Positions 46,529-56,340 are shown, counted from the first letter of the stretch. The stretch: 64,000 nt of DNA from an uncultured Aquimarina sp. (GCA_947502885.1 CANNBP010000021.1:1-64000), one strand, 5' to 3'. Translations and numbers: made by a program. Notes: a model not told the origin generated them from the sequence alone.

Positions 46529-48067
46529 TTGAACAATATTAAAACAAAACTTCAAGAAGTATATATTCCATTTTTAATAGTTTCGATAGGAACTATTCTT
46601 TTTTACAACATATTTCGTTGGACTTTAGATATCAAACTCGGAATTCTACCCTTAAAAGAAAACTTATTGAATTTTTGGATTCCTTTCGCTCTTCCCTGGA
46701 TTCCAATACTTATTTGTTTACGAAGAAGAATTCGAATTTTAAATGTTAGAGGCAAAAGAGATAATGGATATTTTGGATATCAATTTGCTATGGCAGCAGC
46801 AATGGCTGTACCAATAATAATAAGTCAAAACTACATTGAGAAAAGTTCTTTTGACTTAAACGAAATATCTTCAATCTCAAAAATTAAAGAATTAAAAAAC
46901 GAAAAATATTTTAAAATAAGCTCATTTAACATTGACCATAACTCAAGTCTTCCATATGTAACTGCTAGAACTTCTGGTCGAAATAATGATAATCTGAACT
47001 TTTACTTATATCTCGCTTGTCCGTTTGAAGAAACGAGCTCAGTTTGGTACGGAGTTGAGTATAAAAAGAATTTAAGTAATCGTATTAATGAACAAAGGAA
47101 AAATTCAGAATACAGAGCATTTTTAAACAAATCGGAACAAGAATTTAAAACCTATAATTTTCAAGATGTAGAATATTTTGAACGGCTAGGATATTCAGAC
47201 GACAGAGATGGATTTATAGAAGCAATAAAAGAAAGAAACGCTAATCTAAACGAAAAGGAACAAATAATACTTGTACCTAAAAATGATGTTTTTGAAGAAA
47301 GACTCGGCAATTCATTTCCTTGGATTTTTGGGTCTTTTGGAATTGGAGCATTAGCTCTTTTGTTAATGGTAGTAATTCCTAAAATTGATGAAAAGGAATT
47401 AAACGATTTTAAAAAGAACAAACCACTAAAGGAAGATGATTTAAAAGATATGATTGGCTTTTTAAATCCAATGGGCGAAAATAAAGCCACAGCAATTTTA
47501 TTGCTTCTAAATATTATTGTTTTTCTAATTATGACATTTGACGGACTAAACATAGTTTCGCCTACACCAAAAGAATTACTCGAAATTGGAGGGAATAGAA
47601 GATTTGAGGTTATGAATGGCGAGTATTGGAGACTATTTTCTTCGATGTTTATTCACAGTGGACTATTACATTTGTTTATGAACTTAATAGGTCTTGGACT
47701 TGGAAGCAGTTTATTGGAAAACATTCTTGGTTCGGTAAAATTAATAATTACCTACATTGTTTGCGGAATACTTGCAAGTTTAGCGAGTATTTATTGGCAC
47801 GAAAACACAGTTAGTGTTGGAGCATCTGGAGCAATTTTTGGACTTTATGGTCTGATTTTGGCTTTTACAGTTTTTAAAATTTACCCAAATTATATGAGAG
47901 GAATGACTTGGATGCTATTAGGACTTTACGCAGGAGTAAGTTTGTTATTTGGATTTTTAGGTGGAATTGATAATGCAGCTCATTTTGGTGGACTGATAAG
48001 CGGATTTGTGATTGGAGGAATTTTAATATTGACAAATAAAGAACAACTGAAAAAAAACGCAGGCTAA
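46529..48067 (+). CDS. Rhomboid-family intramembrane serine protease (cassette gene)
   Basis: The 512-residue membrane protein has a rhomboid C-terminal half with the catalytic dyad: Ser about 433 in GASGAIFG and His about 485 in AAHFGG, plus the HSGLLHLFMNLIGL segment of helix 2. The N-terminal half has additional helices and a soluble insert of unknown role. Rhomboids cleave membrane proteins. The start is TTG at 46529, the only fitting start after the attC-like site. The IS copy 2 lies just downstream, in the next attC-like site. Confidence 0.92.
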   Translation: MNNIKTKLQEVYIPFLIVSIGTILFYNIFRWTLDIKLGILPLKENLLNFWIPFALPWIPILICLRRRIRILNVRGKRDNGYFGYQFAMAAAMAVPIIISQNYIEKSSFDLNEISSISKIKELKNEKYFKISSFNIDHNSSLPYVTARTSGRNNDNLNFYLYLACPFEETSSVWYGVEYKKNLSNRINEQRKNSEYRAFLNKSEQEFKTYNFQDVEYFERLGYSDDRDGFIEAIKERNANLNEKEQIILVPKNDVFEERLGNSFPWIFGSFGIGALALLLMVVIPKIDEKELNDFKKNKPLKEDDLKDMIGFLNPMGENKATAILLLLNIIVFLIMTFDGLNIVSPTPKELLEIGGNRRFEVMNGEYWRLFSSMFIHSGLLHLFMNLIGLGLGSSLLENILGSVKLIITYIVCGILASLASIYWHENTVSVGASGAIFGLYGLILAFTVFKIYPNYMRGMTWMLLGLYAGVSLLFGFLGGIDNAAHFGGLISGFVIGGILILTNKEQLKKNAG

Positions 48068-48072
48068 CAACG
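48062..48072 (+). repeat. attC-like site 17, left part (split by IS)
   Basis: R'' GGCTAAC (48062-48068) and four further bases precede the IS boundary. It continues at 49523. It partly overlaps the rhomboid stop codon. Confidence 0.7.
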
Positions 48073-49522
48073 TATCCTATGTAAAGCCTTTTCCCAAGAC
48101 TAGGTTATAAAAATACGATATTTTGTTTTTTAATTATCTCATATTAATGATTTTATATTGTTGAATTGTTAATAATTCCGATAGGATTATTAATACTTCA
48201 ACGATAGCCTTTTAACTAACTCCGCATCCTATATGTGGTATCCGTCTAAGGCGAATCCACCAGCATCGCTATGATTATGATTGGCAAACAAGGCAACTTG
48301 CTATAAAATGTGATCCTGCCATTGGCAGGTCACCCACGTTGTTTAGTTGTCCTATTTTGTACCAAAATGTATGTTAGAGTTTTTAAAGCTTTATTTTATT
48401 TCAATTTAACTTACCACTCCTATCTGATAAGGAGTTTCTGTTTTAATAATGGCATGAATACGACTCAGTAATTTTCTGGCCACCTTTACCAAAATCCTTT
48501 TCACATCTTTTCCCTGATGAGATCGATAATATTCTTGCATCACAGGATCAAATCGTAAAGCAACCCAAGTAGCTTCTACCAAATAACTTCTCATAATTCG
48601 GTTGGCTCTAGGAGTAAGTCCAGAAGTAGTCAAGTTATCACCACTTTGGTGAATTGATGGAATCAAACCAACATAACTAGCCAATTGTTTAAAATTTTTA
48701 AACCTTCTTAAATCTCCCAACTCACAAATAATACCACAAGCAACTATAGGGCCTACACCAGGAACACTCCTTAGTAAATAACAGTCCTTCTTATAATGCT
48801 TACGGCAATAGGCTCGCAACTTAATACTTACTGATCGTTGCTGTTTATCAACAAAATCAAATGCCTCCAACCGAGTTTGTAAACAATAATCCATTGTTTT
48901 ATAATCAAAAGACAACTCCTTGAGCCAAACTCTAAACTTATGTGACCAGTGGGGTTGATCTAGTTCTTTGGGAATGTCCATACCTAAATACTATAATTGC
49001 ATCTTGATTTGGGTTTTGATCTTACGTAACTCCTTTACCAGATCATTACGCCTACGAACAAACAACGTAACTGTTCTCGCTCTATATATGGCACATGAAC
49101 TCCTTGTAATCGACCATCTTTTAATTCTCTACATAATAAACGAGCATCTATCTTATCACTTTTTTGAAATTGAACTTTGGAAGGACGAGAAATATCAGCA
49201 GGATTAACTACCATAGAATACCATCCAAAGGATTCAAATAAACGATGATGGCTAACCCCACAACAACCAGATTCATAACAACAATAAACTTTATAGTCCT
49301 TAAAATGTTTTGCAACATATTTTTGTAAAGCAAAAGCACTGGGTGGAATCGTCAGATCACATCCATCAAAAAGATCTGTAGCTGTATGAATTTTCCAACT
49401 TCGCTTGTGTACGTCAATACCAATAAATAGCTTTGAGTCTGCAGTATCCTTTGTTTTCATAATAAGAAAGTTTAGAGGTTTTTATTATTCTAACTCAGGA
49501 TACTGCTTTTACATTGTTGCTA
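48073..49522 (-). mobile_element. IS110-family element of IS1111 type, copy 2, inside an attC-like site
   Basis: About 1450 bases, the same element as 31957-33348, with subterminal repeats at both ends. Its non-coding end is about 46 bases longer than copy 1 (AATTGTTAATAATTCC region), a stretch also present in the remnant at 55028. The joined flanks restore an attC stem: AACGT with AGAAAAC opposite ACGTTTCTTTTACATT. The transposase is broken. Ends uncertain by 2-3 bases. Confidence 0.85.
48406..49460 (-). pseudogene. Broken IS110-family transposase
   Basis: The same protein as copy 1, split into a 141-residue N-terminal part (49460-49035) and a 191-residue C-terminal part (48981-48406). The middle holds a one-base loss near 49060, a short insertion near 49005-49016 and a TAG near 48993. 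All DEDD residues are still present in the N-terminal fragment and the serine motif in the C-terminal one, but a full protein cannot be made. Mobility would require a protein from copy 1. Confidence 0.88.
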
Positions 49523-49697
49523 AGAAAACATAGGGCTTTCAGGTTTAATCTAGAAGCATTTGTTTGTTTACAAAGTCGTCAACTATAAAATTTGACATTT
49601 ACAAAAAACGTTAAAAGCAAAATATTTATATTTGGCTTAGTATCAATCCGAAACGTATCGCTTATCACTTGTCTTACGTTTCTTTTACATTGTTCGC
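49523..49697 (+). repeat. attC-like site 17, right part
   Basis: The right half of the site split by IS copy 2. R' is GTTCGC (49692). The body (ATATTTATATT...CAATCCG...CGTATC...CTTATCAC) matches site 24 at 55928. Confidence 0.75.
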
Positions 49698-49711
49698 AAA
49701 TATCAAAAAGT

Positions 49712-51023
49712 ATGAATAAAATAACCCCATTTTATTTTTTTATTTATCCTCTTTAGCGGATGTGCGCAATCAAAGAGGAAATATGAACGTTTAGAGAAAG
49801 CTTTAAAAGCTAATGAAGAAGTATATGAACTTAATTTAAGTAATGAAAAAATACAAATTCTCCCTAAGAACCTGAAAAAATTAAAAAAATTAAAAGACCT
49901 CAATATTAGCAATAATAAACTGACCCAATTACCAAAATGGATTGGAGATTTTAGAGACTTAGAAAAATTTTACTTTTATAGAAACGAATTGAAAAATATA
50001 CCTACCTACATTCAAAAACTATCAAGCTTACAAGACATATGCTTCGATTCTAATCAAATTAGTTCACTACCGATTGAATTTGGCAAATTAAAAAATTTAA
50101 AAAAACTTCAAGGTAGAAGCAATAAATTCACTTCAATTCCCGACTGTATCAAAAATTTAACCGATTTAAAGGAAATCTCCTTTGCTCAGAATCAGTTAAC
50201 ATCCATTCCTAATTGGATTGAAAATTTAAAAGAATTAAACCACCTTTGGTTAGAATATAATGAGATTGATAAACTACCTAGTACTCTAGAAAAACTATCA
50301 AATTTATATGACTTAAACTTAAGAACCAATAAACTTGATTCCTTCCCAAGTTCAATTAATAAGTTAAAGAAATTAAGAAAACTAAATTTATGAGAAAATA
50401 GAATTAAATTTTTACCCAAAGATATTGGAGAGTTAAATAATTTAGAAAATCTTTATTTATGGGAAAATAACCTAAGAGAAATTCCTAAAGAAATAATACA
50501 ATTAAGGAAACTAATTGAATTAGATTTAAGCAATAACGACATTATTTCGATACCAAATAAAATAGGAGATTTAAAAAATCTTCAACAATTGAATATAAGT
50601 AATAATAAGATTGAGTCGCTTCCTATCAGTATTGGCGAAATTGCTACACTAACTGAACTGCGCCTAAATAATAATAATAATAATATAAAATCCCTTAATA
50701 ATAGTATCGGAAATTTAATTAACGTTAAAGTCTTATGGTTCCGAAATAACCAAATAAATTATTTACCTGATACTTTGGGTAAATTAGAAAATTTAGAAGA
50801 ATTACATTTGGACCAAAACCAGTTAGAAATCATACCTAAAGAGATTGGAAATTTAAAGTCATTAATTATACTCAATCTATCAAAAAACAAACTCAAAAAG
50901 TTACCAAAAGAAATTTCGAATTTGAAAAAAATTAAAAAATTATTTATTTCTGGCAATGAATTAAATGAGGTCGAAATTGAAGCTTTAAAAAAGTTAATGC
51001 CAAACACTAGGATCTATTTGTAG
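49712..51023 (+). pseudogene. Broken leucine-rich-repeat lipoprotein (cassette gene)
   Basis: One long LRR reading frame with two breaks. The start MNKITPFYFF is separated from the lipoprotein signal FLFILFSGCAQ by a one-base shift in a T run (about 49731-49740). A TGA at 50391 stands where repeats suggest Trp (compare YLWENN nearby). About 15 LRR units of the LxxLxLxxNxLxxLP type are visible, for example LNISNNKLTQLPKWIG. LRR proteins bind other proteins. The second half from 50589 could still be made from its ATG. The family is clear; its role in the cassette is unknown. Confidence 0.8.
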
Positions 51024-51032
51024 TAAAAACAT

Positions 51033-51103
51033 TTGCTAACAATTTATCATATTACATATACTACCTTTGGAAAAAAAACGTAACATACAAGAAACGTTAG
51101 AGT
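51033..51103 (+). repeat. attC-like site 18 (short type)
   Basis: R'' TTGCTAAC matches its cassette start GTTCGCAA with one mismatch. R' is GTTAGAG (51096). About 70 bases; arms are AT rich. Confidence 0.75.
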
Positions 51104-51113
51104 AAATTTGAGA

Positions 51114-51641
51114 ATGAAACCAACTTATAGAAAAATATTAATAATTATTCCAATGATTTTAATCCTTGGCTATATAGTTTTTGACTGGAATAAGGTTGGT
51201 GGTAAAAGTTTTGAAGAAACTGGAACGAATTTCACAAAATCATTCAACGCTGAAAGGAAAAAAATGAACCTACCAGTAATTCCTGACAACTGGAAGAACT
51301 TAAGTCCGTTGAAATATAAAGTACAAACTTGGCAAAACCCTAATTCAAATTTACCCTCTCATTTCGAAAAAACTGTCTTCGCCACATATGAAACGGCAGA
51401 ATTTGAAAAAGAGATTGATAAATATAATTTAAAGAAAATTGGAGAAAAATACTATCAATTAGTAATTGAGTTTTCAAAAACTGAAAATGAATGGACTTGT
51501 TTATTAAGAGAAGTACTTCCAAATCCAAAAGAAGAAAATAAAAAACATTTCAGAGACACAGGAACAATGATTTCCGAATTGACCATTGAACAAGCAAATG
51601 ACACTCTGAAAAAATATGGAATTAAACGACTGAATTATTAA
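51114..51641 (+). CDS. Membrane-anchored hypothetical protein (cassette gene)
   Basis: The 175-residue protein has one N-terminal membrane helix (ILIIIPMILILGYIVFDW) and a soluble unrecognised domain. It might be anchored facing the periplasm. The ATG at 51114 is preferred to TTG at 51108, which touches the cassette boundary region. The cassette starts GTTAGAG and ends CTCTAAC. Confidence 0.72.
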   Translation: MKPTYRKILIIIPMILILGYIVFDWNKVGGKSFEETGTNFTKSFNAERKKMNLPVIPDNWKNLSPLKYKVQTWQNPNSNLPSHFEKTVFATYETAEFEKEIDKYNLKKIGEKYYQLVIEFSKTENEWTCLLREVLPNPKEENKKHFRDTGTMISELTIEQANDTLKKYGIKRLNY

Positions 51642-51647
51642 AAACTT

Positions 51648-51786
51648 GCTCTAACACCGTTGCCTAATTAATTACTAGAGTTTTTAAGCTACCAATTGGA
51701 AAAATTCTCCGAATTTCCTTCAGATTCGTCCCCTTTTGCTATCTTAGTTGCTAATTGCAACTAACCACATACAAACATGTTCTACC
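51648..51786 (+). repeat. attC-like site 19
   Basis: R'' GCTCTAAC matches its cassette start GTTAGAG. R' is GTTCTACC (51779). The centre TAGTTGCTAATTGCAACTA folds on itself. Confidence 0.75.
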
Positions 51787-51808
51787 CCATTTGAAAAAAG
51801 CATCGCGA

Positions 51809-52360
51809 ATGACATTAGACAAACTACTAACCGAATTTTATATAGCAAATGGAATTCCTAAAAATGGCGGAATTGAAGAAGATACTTTCAAAATGAAAGT
51901 CTTCTTTATAAATTTGACTTTACCGAATCCTAAATTCCGAAAAGAATTGACTCATATTCACGATATTCAACACGTGCTGAATAAATGTGATACTTCTTGG
52001 AAAGGCGAAGGGTTTATTTCTGGCTGGGAAATTGGAACTGGATTATGGAAAAAGTTCCCGATTAATCTTTTCATATTTTGGGCATTTGGATATAGTTTAT
52101 GGTTATATCCAAAATCGGTATTTAAAGGTTTTAAAAAAGGTCTGAACAACGTGGGAATTATCGATTTAGGATTAAGCAAATCGGAATTTATGAAATTAGA
52201 GTTTAACCAATTAGTAGAAATAACTAAAAAAGAAAAAAATATTGAAATGGGAATTTGGCAGTGGACTGAATTTTTATTTTGGTCGTTTATAAGTCAATTA
52301 GTTTTACTCTTTCCTTTTATATTAGGAATTATTGGACTGATTTGGATAATCAGAACGTAA
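51809..52360 (+). CDS. Coq4-like protein with metal-binding motif (cassette gene)
   Basis: The 183-residue protein shows HDIQHVLNKCDTSWKGE at about 51-67, which fits the HDxxH(x11)E motif of Coq4, the zinc-binding ubiquinone biosynthesis protein. A membrane-like segment (FIFWAFGYSLWLYP) and a C-terminal helix (LVLLFPFILGIIGLIWI) follow. Coq4 acts in quinone synthesis; Bacteroidota make menaquinone, so a related or altered role is possible. The ATG at 51809 is chosen; TTG 51791 is an alternative. The identification rests on motif spacing and is moderate. Confidence 0.7.
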   Translation: MTLDKLLTEFYIANGIPKNGGIEEDTFKMKVFFINLTLPNPKFRKELTHIHDIQHVLNKCDTSWKGEGFISGWEIGTGLWKKFPINLFIFWAFGYSLWLYPKSVFKGFKKGLNNVGIIDLGLSKSEFMKLEFNQLVEITKKEKNIEMGIWQWTEFLFWSFISQLVLLFPFILGIIGLIWIIRT

Positions 52361-52367
52361 AAACGAT

Positions 52368-52509
52368 GCAGAACAATGTTATATCATCATAGCAGTTAAG
52401 TGATTAATCGAATGGTTGCTGTATTTTTAGTAAGGCGCAATGCTTGCAGAAATATCGAAAAACAGAGTAACATTTTGCTCTGCTACGACACATATATTAA
52501 ACGCTAGCC
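52368..52509 (+). repeat. attC-like site 20 (family C), right box mutated
   Basis: R'' ends GCAGAAC. The right box reads CGCTAGCC instead of CGTTAGCC. The body is of family C. Confidence 0.7.
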
Positions 52510-52519
52510 TATATAAAGT

Positions 52520-53068
52520 ATGATAGAAAGTATTGACGAATTAAAACAAACTTTAGAATCAATTATTCTTTCAGGGCCTTTAATGGAAGTAAATTTCTAT
52601 CAGGTTAATGATAGCTTTTTCGAATTCTCAAACGAAGGTATTTGGATAATCGATACTGGAATTGAACTGAAATTTCCATCTGGAATTATTTCCGCTGCTT
52701 GGAATTCTAAGCTTGAATGCTATGTTATCGAAAACAAATCCGTGAAAACTATATACGGACAAGATAATTTACATCAACTAGACAATAAAAACATCTCTAA
52801 ATTTAAAAAACACGTTGGATTAAATGTTGTGGATTCCAGTTTTAAAAGTATGGAATTTGAGTATGTTGTGGACTACACAATGCGAACGGAAAAAGAAGAG
52901 CGTTTTGTTGAACTAATTCTTGAGTTTCAGAATAAATCCAAAATCCAAATAGCATTTATAAACTATTCGCTGGAAGAAAACAAGGGGCCTGATAACTTTT
53001 CGTTTAACATCATAACAGAATTACTAATCTCTACAAAAAAGATTATGGAAATAAAAAACGTAAGCTAA
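52520..53068 (+). CDS. Hypothetical soluble protein (cassette gene)
   Basis: The 182-residue acidic protein is unrecognised. It has segments IWIIDTGIELKFPSGIISAAWN and FVELILEFQNKSKIQIAFIN, suggesting a beta-sheet core. No signal or membrane helix is seen. Its stop codon overlaps the R'' box of the next site (AGCTAAT), so the gene fills the cassette to the last base. Confidence 0.7.
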   Translation: MIESIDELKQTLESIILSGPLMEVNFYQVNDSFFEFSNEGIWIIDTGIELKFPSGIISAAWNSKLECYVIENKSVKTIYGQDNLHQLDNKNISKFKKHVGLNVVDSSFKSMEFEYVVDYTMRTEKEERFVELILEFQNKSKIQIAFINYSLEENKGPDNFSFNIITELLISTKKIMEIKNVS

Positions 53069-53235
53069 TACTATATTATGTGATCATAGCGGTCAAGTAA
53101 TAAATCAAAAGGTTATTATATTTTTGGTAAAGCGCGATGCTTGCAAAAAGAAAAAGTTAACAACCAATGCGTAAAAAAAGTTGATGGCTTGGTTACATTT
53201 TACCTCGCTACGACACATATATTAAACATTGTATC
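53063..53235 (+). repeat. attC-like site 21 (family C), both core boxes mutated
   Basis: R'' reads AGCTAAT (AAC lost), and the right box reads CATTGTATC instead of CGTT. The body is of family C. Confidence 0.65.
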
Positions 53236-53249
53236 ACATAAACTCATCA

Positions 53250-53675
53250 ATGATCAATTCAAAACTAAAATATTCTGAATCACACCCTTTAAAAGCTGGA
53301 TTGATGAATGAAAAACTCATATCAAAACAAGAGTTTATAAAAAAATTCGAAGAATTTCCTTGGGAAAAACTATTAGAAAAGCAACTAAATGCTAAGGATG
53401 AAAATATTCATAACTCTCCTTCTCTGAATATCGAAAACAATGAAGGGAACGGAATATCTGTTTCAATAGTAGGAGAATTAAATGATTATGAATTTTATGT
53501 TTGTTATAAAAGACCAATAACTCGAAAGAAAAAAAAGTGGTTTGGACTCGTTGAATATGACTATTATGATAAAGATTTCTGTAGCATAATTCCAGAGCAA
53601 ACAAAAAATGATGCACTCGAAGCTTTTTTATACTTCTATGATGGGAATTTAGAAAAATTAGAGGAAAGATGGTAA
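53250..53675 (+). CDS. Hypothetical soluble protein (cassette gene)
   Basis: The 141-residue protein is unrecognised. It has a basic patch ITRKKKKWFGLVEYDYYDKDF and an acidic helical end. The ATG at 53250 is used; the longer frame from 53229 begins at the attC-like right box. It may be cytoplasmic. Confidence 0.68.
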   Translation: MINSKLKYSESHPLKAGLMNEKLISKQEFIKKFEEFPWEKLLEKQLNAKDENIHNSPSLNIENNEGNGISVSIVGELNDYEFYVCYKRPITRKKKKWFGLVEYDYYDKDFCSIIPEQTKNDALEAFLYFYDGNLEKLEERW

Positions 53676-53685
53676 AATAAACGAT

Positions 53686-53859
53686 TTGATAACATCATAT
53701 ATGCGCTCATAGCAGTCAAGTAATAAATCGAAAGGTCTTTGTATATTTATGAAGGCGCAATGTTTACAAAAAGTAAAAGTTAGCAACTAATGCGCAGAAA
53801 AAGTCGATGGCTAGGTAACATTTTACCCTGCTACGACACATATAGTAAACATTATACAT
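53686..53859 (+). repeat. attC-like site 22 (family C), right box mutated
   Basis: R'' reads TTGATAAC. The right box reads CATTATAC instead of CGTT. The body is of family C and nearly the same as site 21. Confidence 0.65.
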
Positions 53860-53874
53860 CATAAACAACAAGAA

Positions 53875-55002
53875 ATGACTATTAATGAGCTAATCAAAAA
53901 AATTGAAAATAGCACTGCAACCAAGAATCAAATAGTGCAATTTTTTGATCATTTTGAAGATGTCAAATCTATTAATCTATCAAAACATCCAATATGGTTA
54001 TACTTTCTAAATGATTCGAACTCTGATTCAGATATACTAGAGTTATGTGAAATTTTGAACTCTAAAGGAGGAAATATATTCGAAAGAAATAAATACGGAG
54101 AGACAATATTTCATTTCAGATTAGAGCGTTTAAAAAATCGACGTTTAATTACAGAAACCGCTATAAAAGAAATATTTTGTTCTTTAAAGGATGTAAATCT
54201 AGTAGAAAAAGAAGATAAATCTTTATGGTACTACTGTTTTTATTATGAACTGACTGAAAAAGAAATTCTCAATTGTTTAAAACTTTATCATGATTGTAAA
54301 GGAGACTTACTAAAAAATGGAAATACTGGAACTATATTTCATTATGCCGCTAGAATTTCAAGCGTAGATATTTGGGAATTTGCTAAGTCTGTTACAAACC
54401 TTGATTCAATTGGAGACTATATCGAAAATCATATATGGGACACATTTGTTATAGATGCAAATGATGATCTTCATAAAAGAATCGAATTTACTAAATATAT
54501 CATTCGTGAAAAAATTCCTCATAAAATTTGGGGACTTGATACGTTATTGTATGCGATGAGAGACGAAGATGAATCCCTTTTTAATTTAATTATCGAAAGT
54601 GGATTTCACCCCAATCCAGATGATTATTGGCAAGTTCTAACTGGTACAACAAACAAAAAATTTCTGAAAAAGTTAAACGACCTCGGTATCCATGAGAATC
54701 AAGAATCTTTTGATTCCGAAACGGAGATGGATAAAGTGATTACTAATAGAATTATTATCGAATGCAGCGATAAATCCATTGAACTAGAATTCGAAAATAA
54801 TCAACCTGATTGGGAAGACCTATATAATAGCTTGGAAATTATTCATGATAAAGAACCTAATCAATATGAAGAAAACGGAATACAAGTTGGACACATTGTT
54901 ACTGATTTAAAATTTGATAAGGTTGTAAAATTGATAGTTGAAGACGCTGGATTAATTTCTGATGAGTTATCTCAAATTTTACATCAAAACCTTAGTAATT
55001 AG
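53875..55002 (+). CDS. Ankyrin-like repeat protein (cassette gene)
   Basis: The 375-residue protein is helical and shows ankyrin-like segments (KYGETIFHFRLERL, NTGTIFHYAARISSVDIWEFAKS, LDTLLYAMRDEDESLFNLIIESGFHP). It has no signal peptide and likely binds other proteins in the cytoplasm. The C-terminal 100 residues are acidic and unrecognised. It ends 13 bases before the R'' box. Confidence 0.75.
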   Translation: MTINELIKKIENSTATKNQIVQFFDHFEDVKSINLSKHPIWLYFLNDSNSDSDILELCEILNSKGGNIFERNKYGETIFHFRLERLKNRRLITETAIKEIFCSLKDVNLVEKEDKSLWYYCFYYELTEKEILNCLKLYHDCKGDLLKNGNTGTIFHYAARISSVDIWEFAKSVTNLDSIGDYIENHIWDTFVIDANDDLHKRIEFTKYIIREKIPHKIWGLDTLLYAMRDEDESLFNLIIESGFHPNPDDYWQVLTGTTNKKFLKKLNDLGIHENQESFDSETEMDKVITNRIIIECSDKSIELEFENNQPDWEDLYNSLEIIHDKEPNQYEENGIQVGHIVTDLKFDKVVKLIVEDAGLISDELSQILHQNLSN

Positions 55003-55015
55003 GAAAATTTGAAAC

Positions 55016-55027
55016 GGCGTACAACAC
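55016..55027 (+). repeat. attC-like site 23, left part (IS remnant follows)
   Basis: GGCGTACAAC resembles an R'' box. An IS remnant begins directly after. No right half is found. Confidence 0.55.
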
Positions 55028-55180
55028 TATGTTCTATGAATTTTTTTTTTTTCAAGGATAAATTTTTAAAATTAGATATTTTGTTTTTTAATTATCTCAT
55101 AGTAATGATATTGTATTATTGAATTGTTAATAATTCTGATAGGATTATTAATACTTCGACCAATAGCCTTTTAAAAAGTC
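55028..55180 (-). mobile_element. IS1111-type remnant (non-coding end only)
   Basis: The segment matches the non-coding end of the IS at 31957 and 48073, including TATTTTGTTTTTTAATTATC and TTAATACTTCGACCAATAGCC. The transposase is missing. The insertion again lies after an R'' box, as in the other two copies. Confidence 0.75.
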
Positions 55181-55199
55181 TAAATTCAAAATAAAAACT

Positions 55200-55913
55200 A
55201 TGAATTTTTGCCTAAACTGTAATACCGAAATAACTCAAAATTATTGCCAAATTTGTGGCAACCCAAAATCATTAAAACGAATTGACGGAAAATATATTAC
55301 TACTGAGATAAGTAGTGTTTTAAATTTTGATAAAGGTATATTTTATACAATTAAAGAGCTGATTATAAAGCCTGGAAGTACTGTTAGAAAATTTATACTT
55401 GAAGATAGGAATAGACTTGTAAAACCAATAATTTTTATCATTATTAGTTCATTGATTTATTCCGTTTTAAGACAATTTTTAAAGTTTGAAGATGATTATA
55501 TCTACTTTGATGATTCGATAAAATCAACTTCATCATCAATATTTATCTGGATAACTAACAATTATGGTTATGGTAATTTAATAATGGGGCTTTTTATAGC
55601 ACTTTGGGTTAAAATTCTATTTAGAAAGTATGGCTATAATTATTACGAAATTCTCATACTATTATGTTTTATAATGGGAATTGGAATGATAATTCTAGCT
55701 GCCTTTGGAACTATTGAAGGATTGACAGAACTTAAAACGTTGCAGTATGGAGGGTTATTATTTATAATTTATTCCACTTGGGGAATTGGACAATTTTTTA
55801 ACAGTAAAAAAGTCTCAAGCTATATAAAAGCATTTGTTTCTTATCTTTTAGGTATGATAACGTTTACGATTGGAATACTCATAATTGGAAAAATAATTGA
55901 TTTAATGATTTAA
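55200..55913 (+). CDS. DUF3667-like membrane protein
   Basis: The 237-residue protein has a zinc ribbon at its start (CLNCNTEITQNYCQICG) followed by five to six membrane helices, as in DUF3667 family proteins of Bacteroidota. Function is unknown. It follows an IS remnant. Whether it is a cassette gene is unclear, because its left attC half is lost, though a typical right attC-like site follows at 55928. Confidence 0.82.
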   Translation: MNFCLNCNTEITQNYCQICGNPKSLKRIDGKYITTEISSVLNFDKGIFYTIKELIIKPGSTVRKFILEDRNRLVKPIIFIIISSLIYSVLRQFLKFEDDYIYFDDSIKSTSSSIFIWITNNYGYGNLIMGLFIALWVKILFRKYGYNYYEILILLCFIMGIGMIILAAFGTIEGLTELKTLQYGGLLFIIYSTWGIGQFFNSKKVSSYIKAFVSYLLGMITFTIGILIIGKIIDLMI

Positions 55914-55927
55914 AAAGGAGCAGTCCA

Positions 55928-56057
55928 CAAAACCCATACACAATACTGCACATAGCAAAGCCTTTACTACACATTTTGAGCTAAATATTTATATTAATAC
56001 CAATCCGGGGCGTATCACTTATCACCCACTCTACGTTTCTTATAAAGGATGTTGGCT
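55928..56057 (+). repeat. attC-like site 24
   Basis: The body (ATATTTATATTAATACCAATCCG, CGTATCACTTATCACCC, ACGTTTCTTATAAAGGAT) matches the right half of site 17. R' is GTTGGCTAC (56051). The left box is unclear. Confidence 0.65.
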
Positions 56058-56089
56058 ACAATATAACATAGACACAAAAGGAAATTTAT

Positions 56090-56317
56090 CTATAAGAATT
56101 GCACCAAAGCGTTTAGGAGAATTAGTATTAAGAACATCAAATGTAGATATATTAACTGAATTCCTATATTAATGTCATCAGACTTGAGTTATATATCTGT
56201 TTTAGAAATAATAGGTTTTTGAAAGTTTCAGATGTAAATTCTTTAGAATTTGTTTGCTATGATTCGAAAAGTATAAATATTGAAGACAATAAAAAAATTC
56301 GAGTATTTAATGATTAA
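56090..56317 (+). pseudogene. Remnant of a cassette gene
   Basis: A degraded gene fragment between two attC-like sites. One frame reads TKGNLSIRIAPKRLGELVLR and stops, and another then reads RLELYICFRNNRFLKV to KIRVFND before a stop at 56317. No start codon remains. The product is not recognised. It is flanked by right box GTTGGCTAC on the left and site 25 on the right. Confidence 0.5.
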
Positions 56318-56340
56318 AGAATAGAATAAAACACCTCAAC

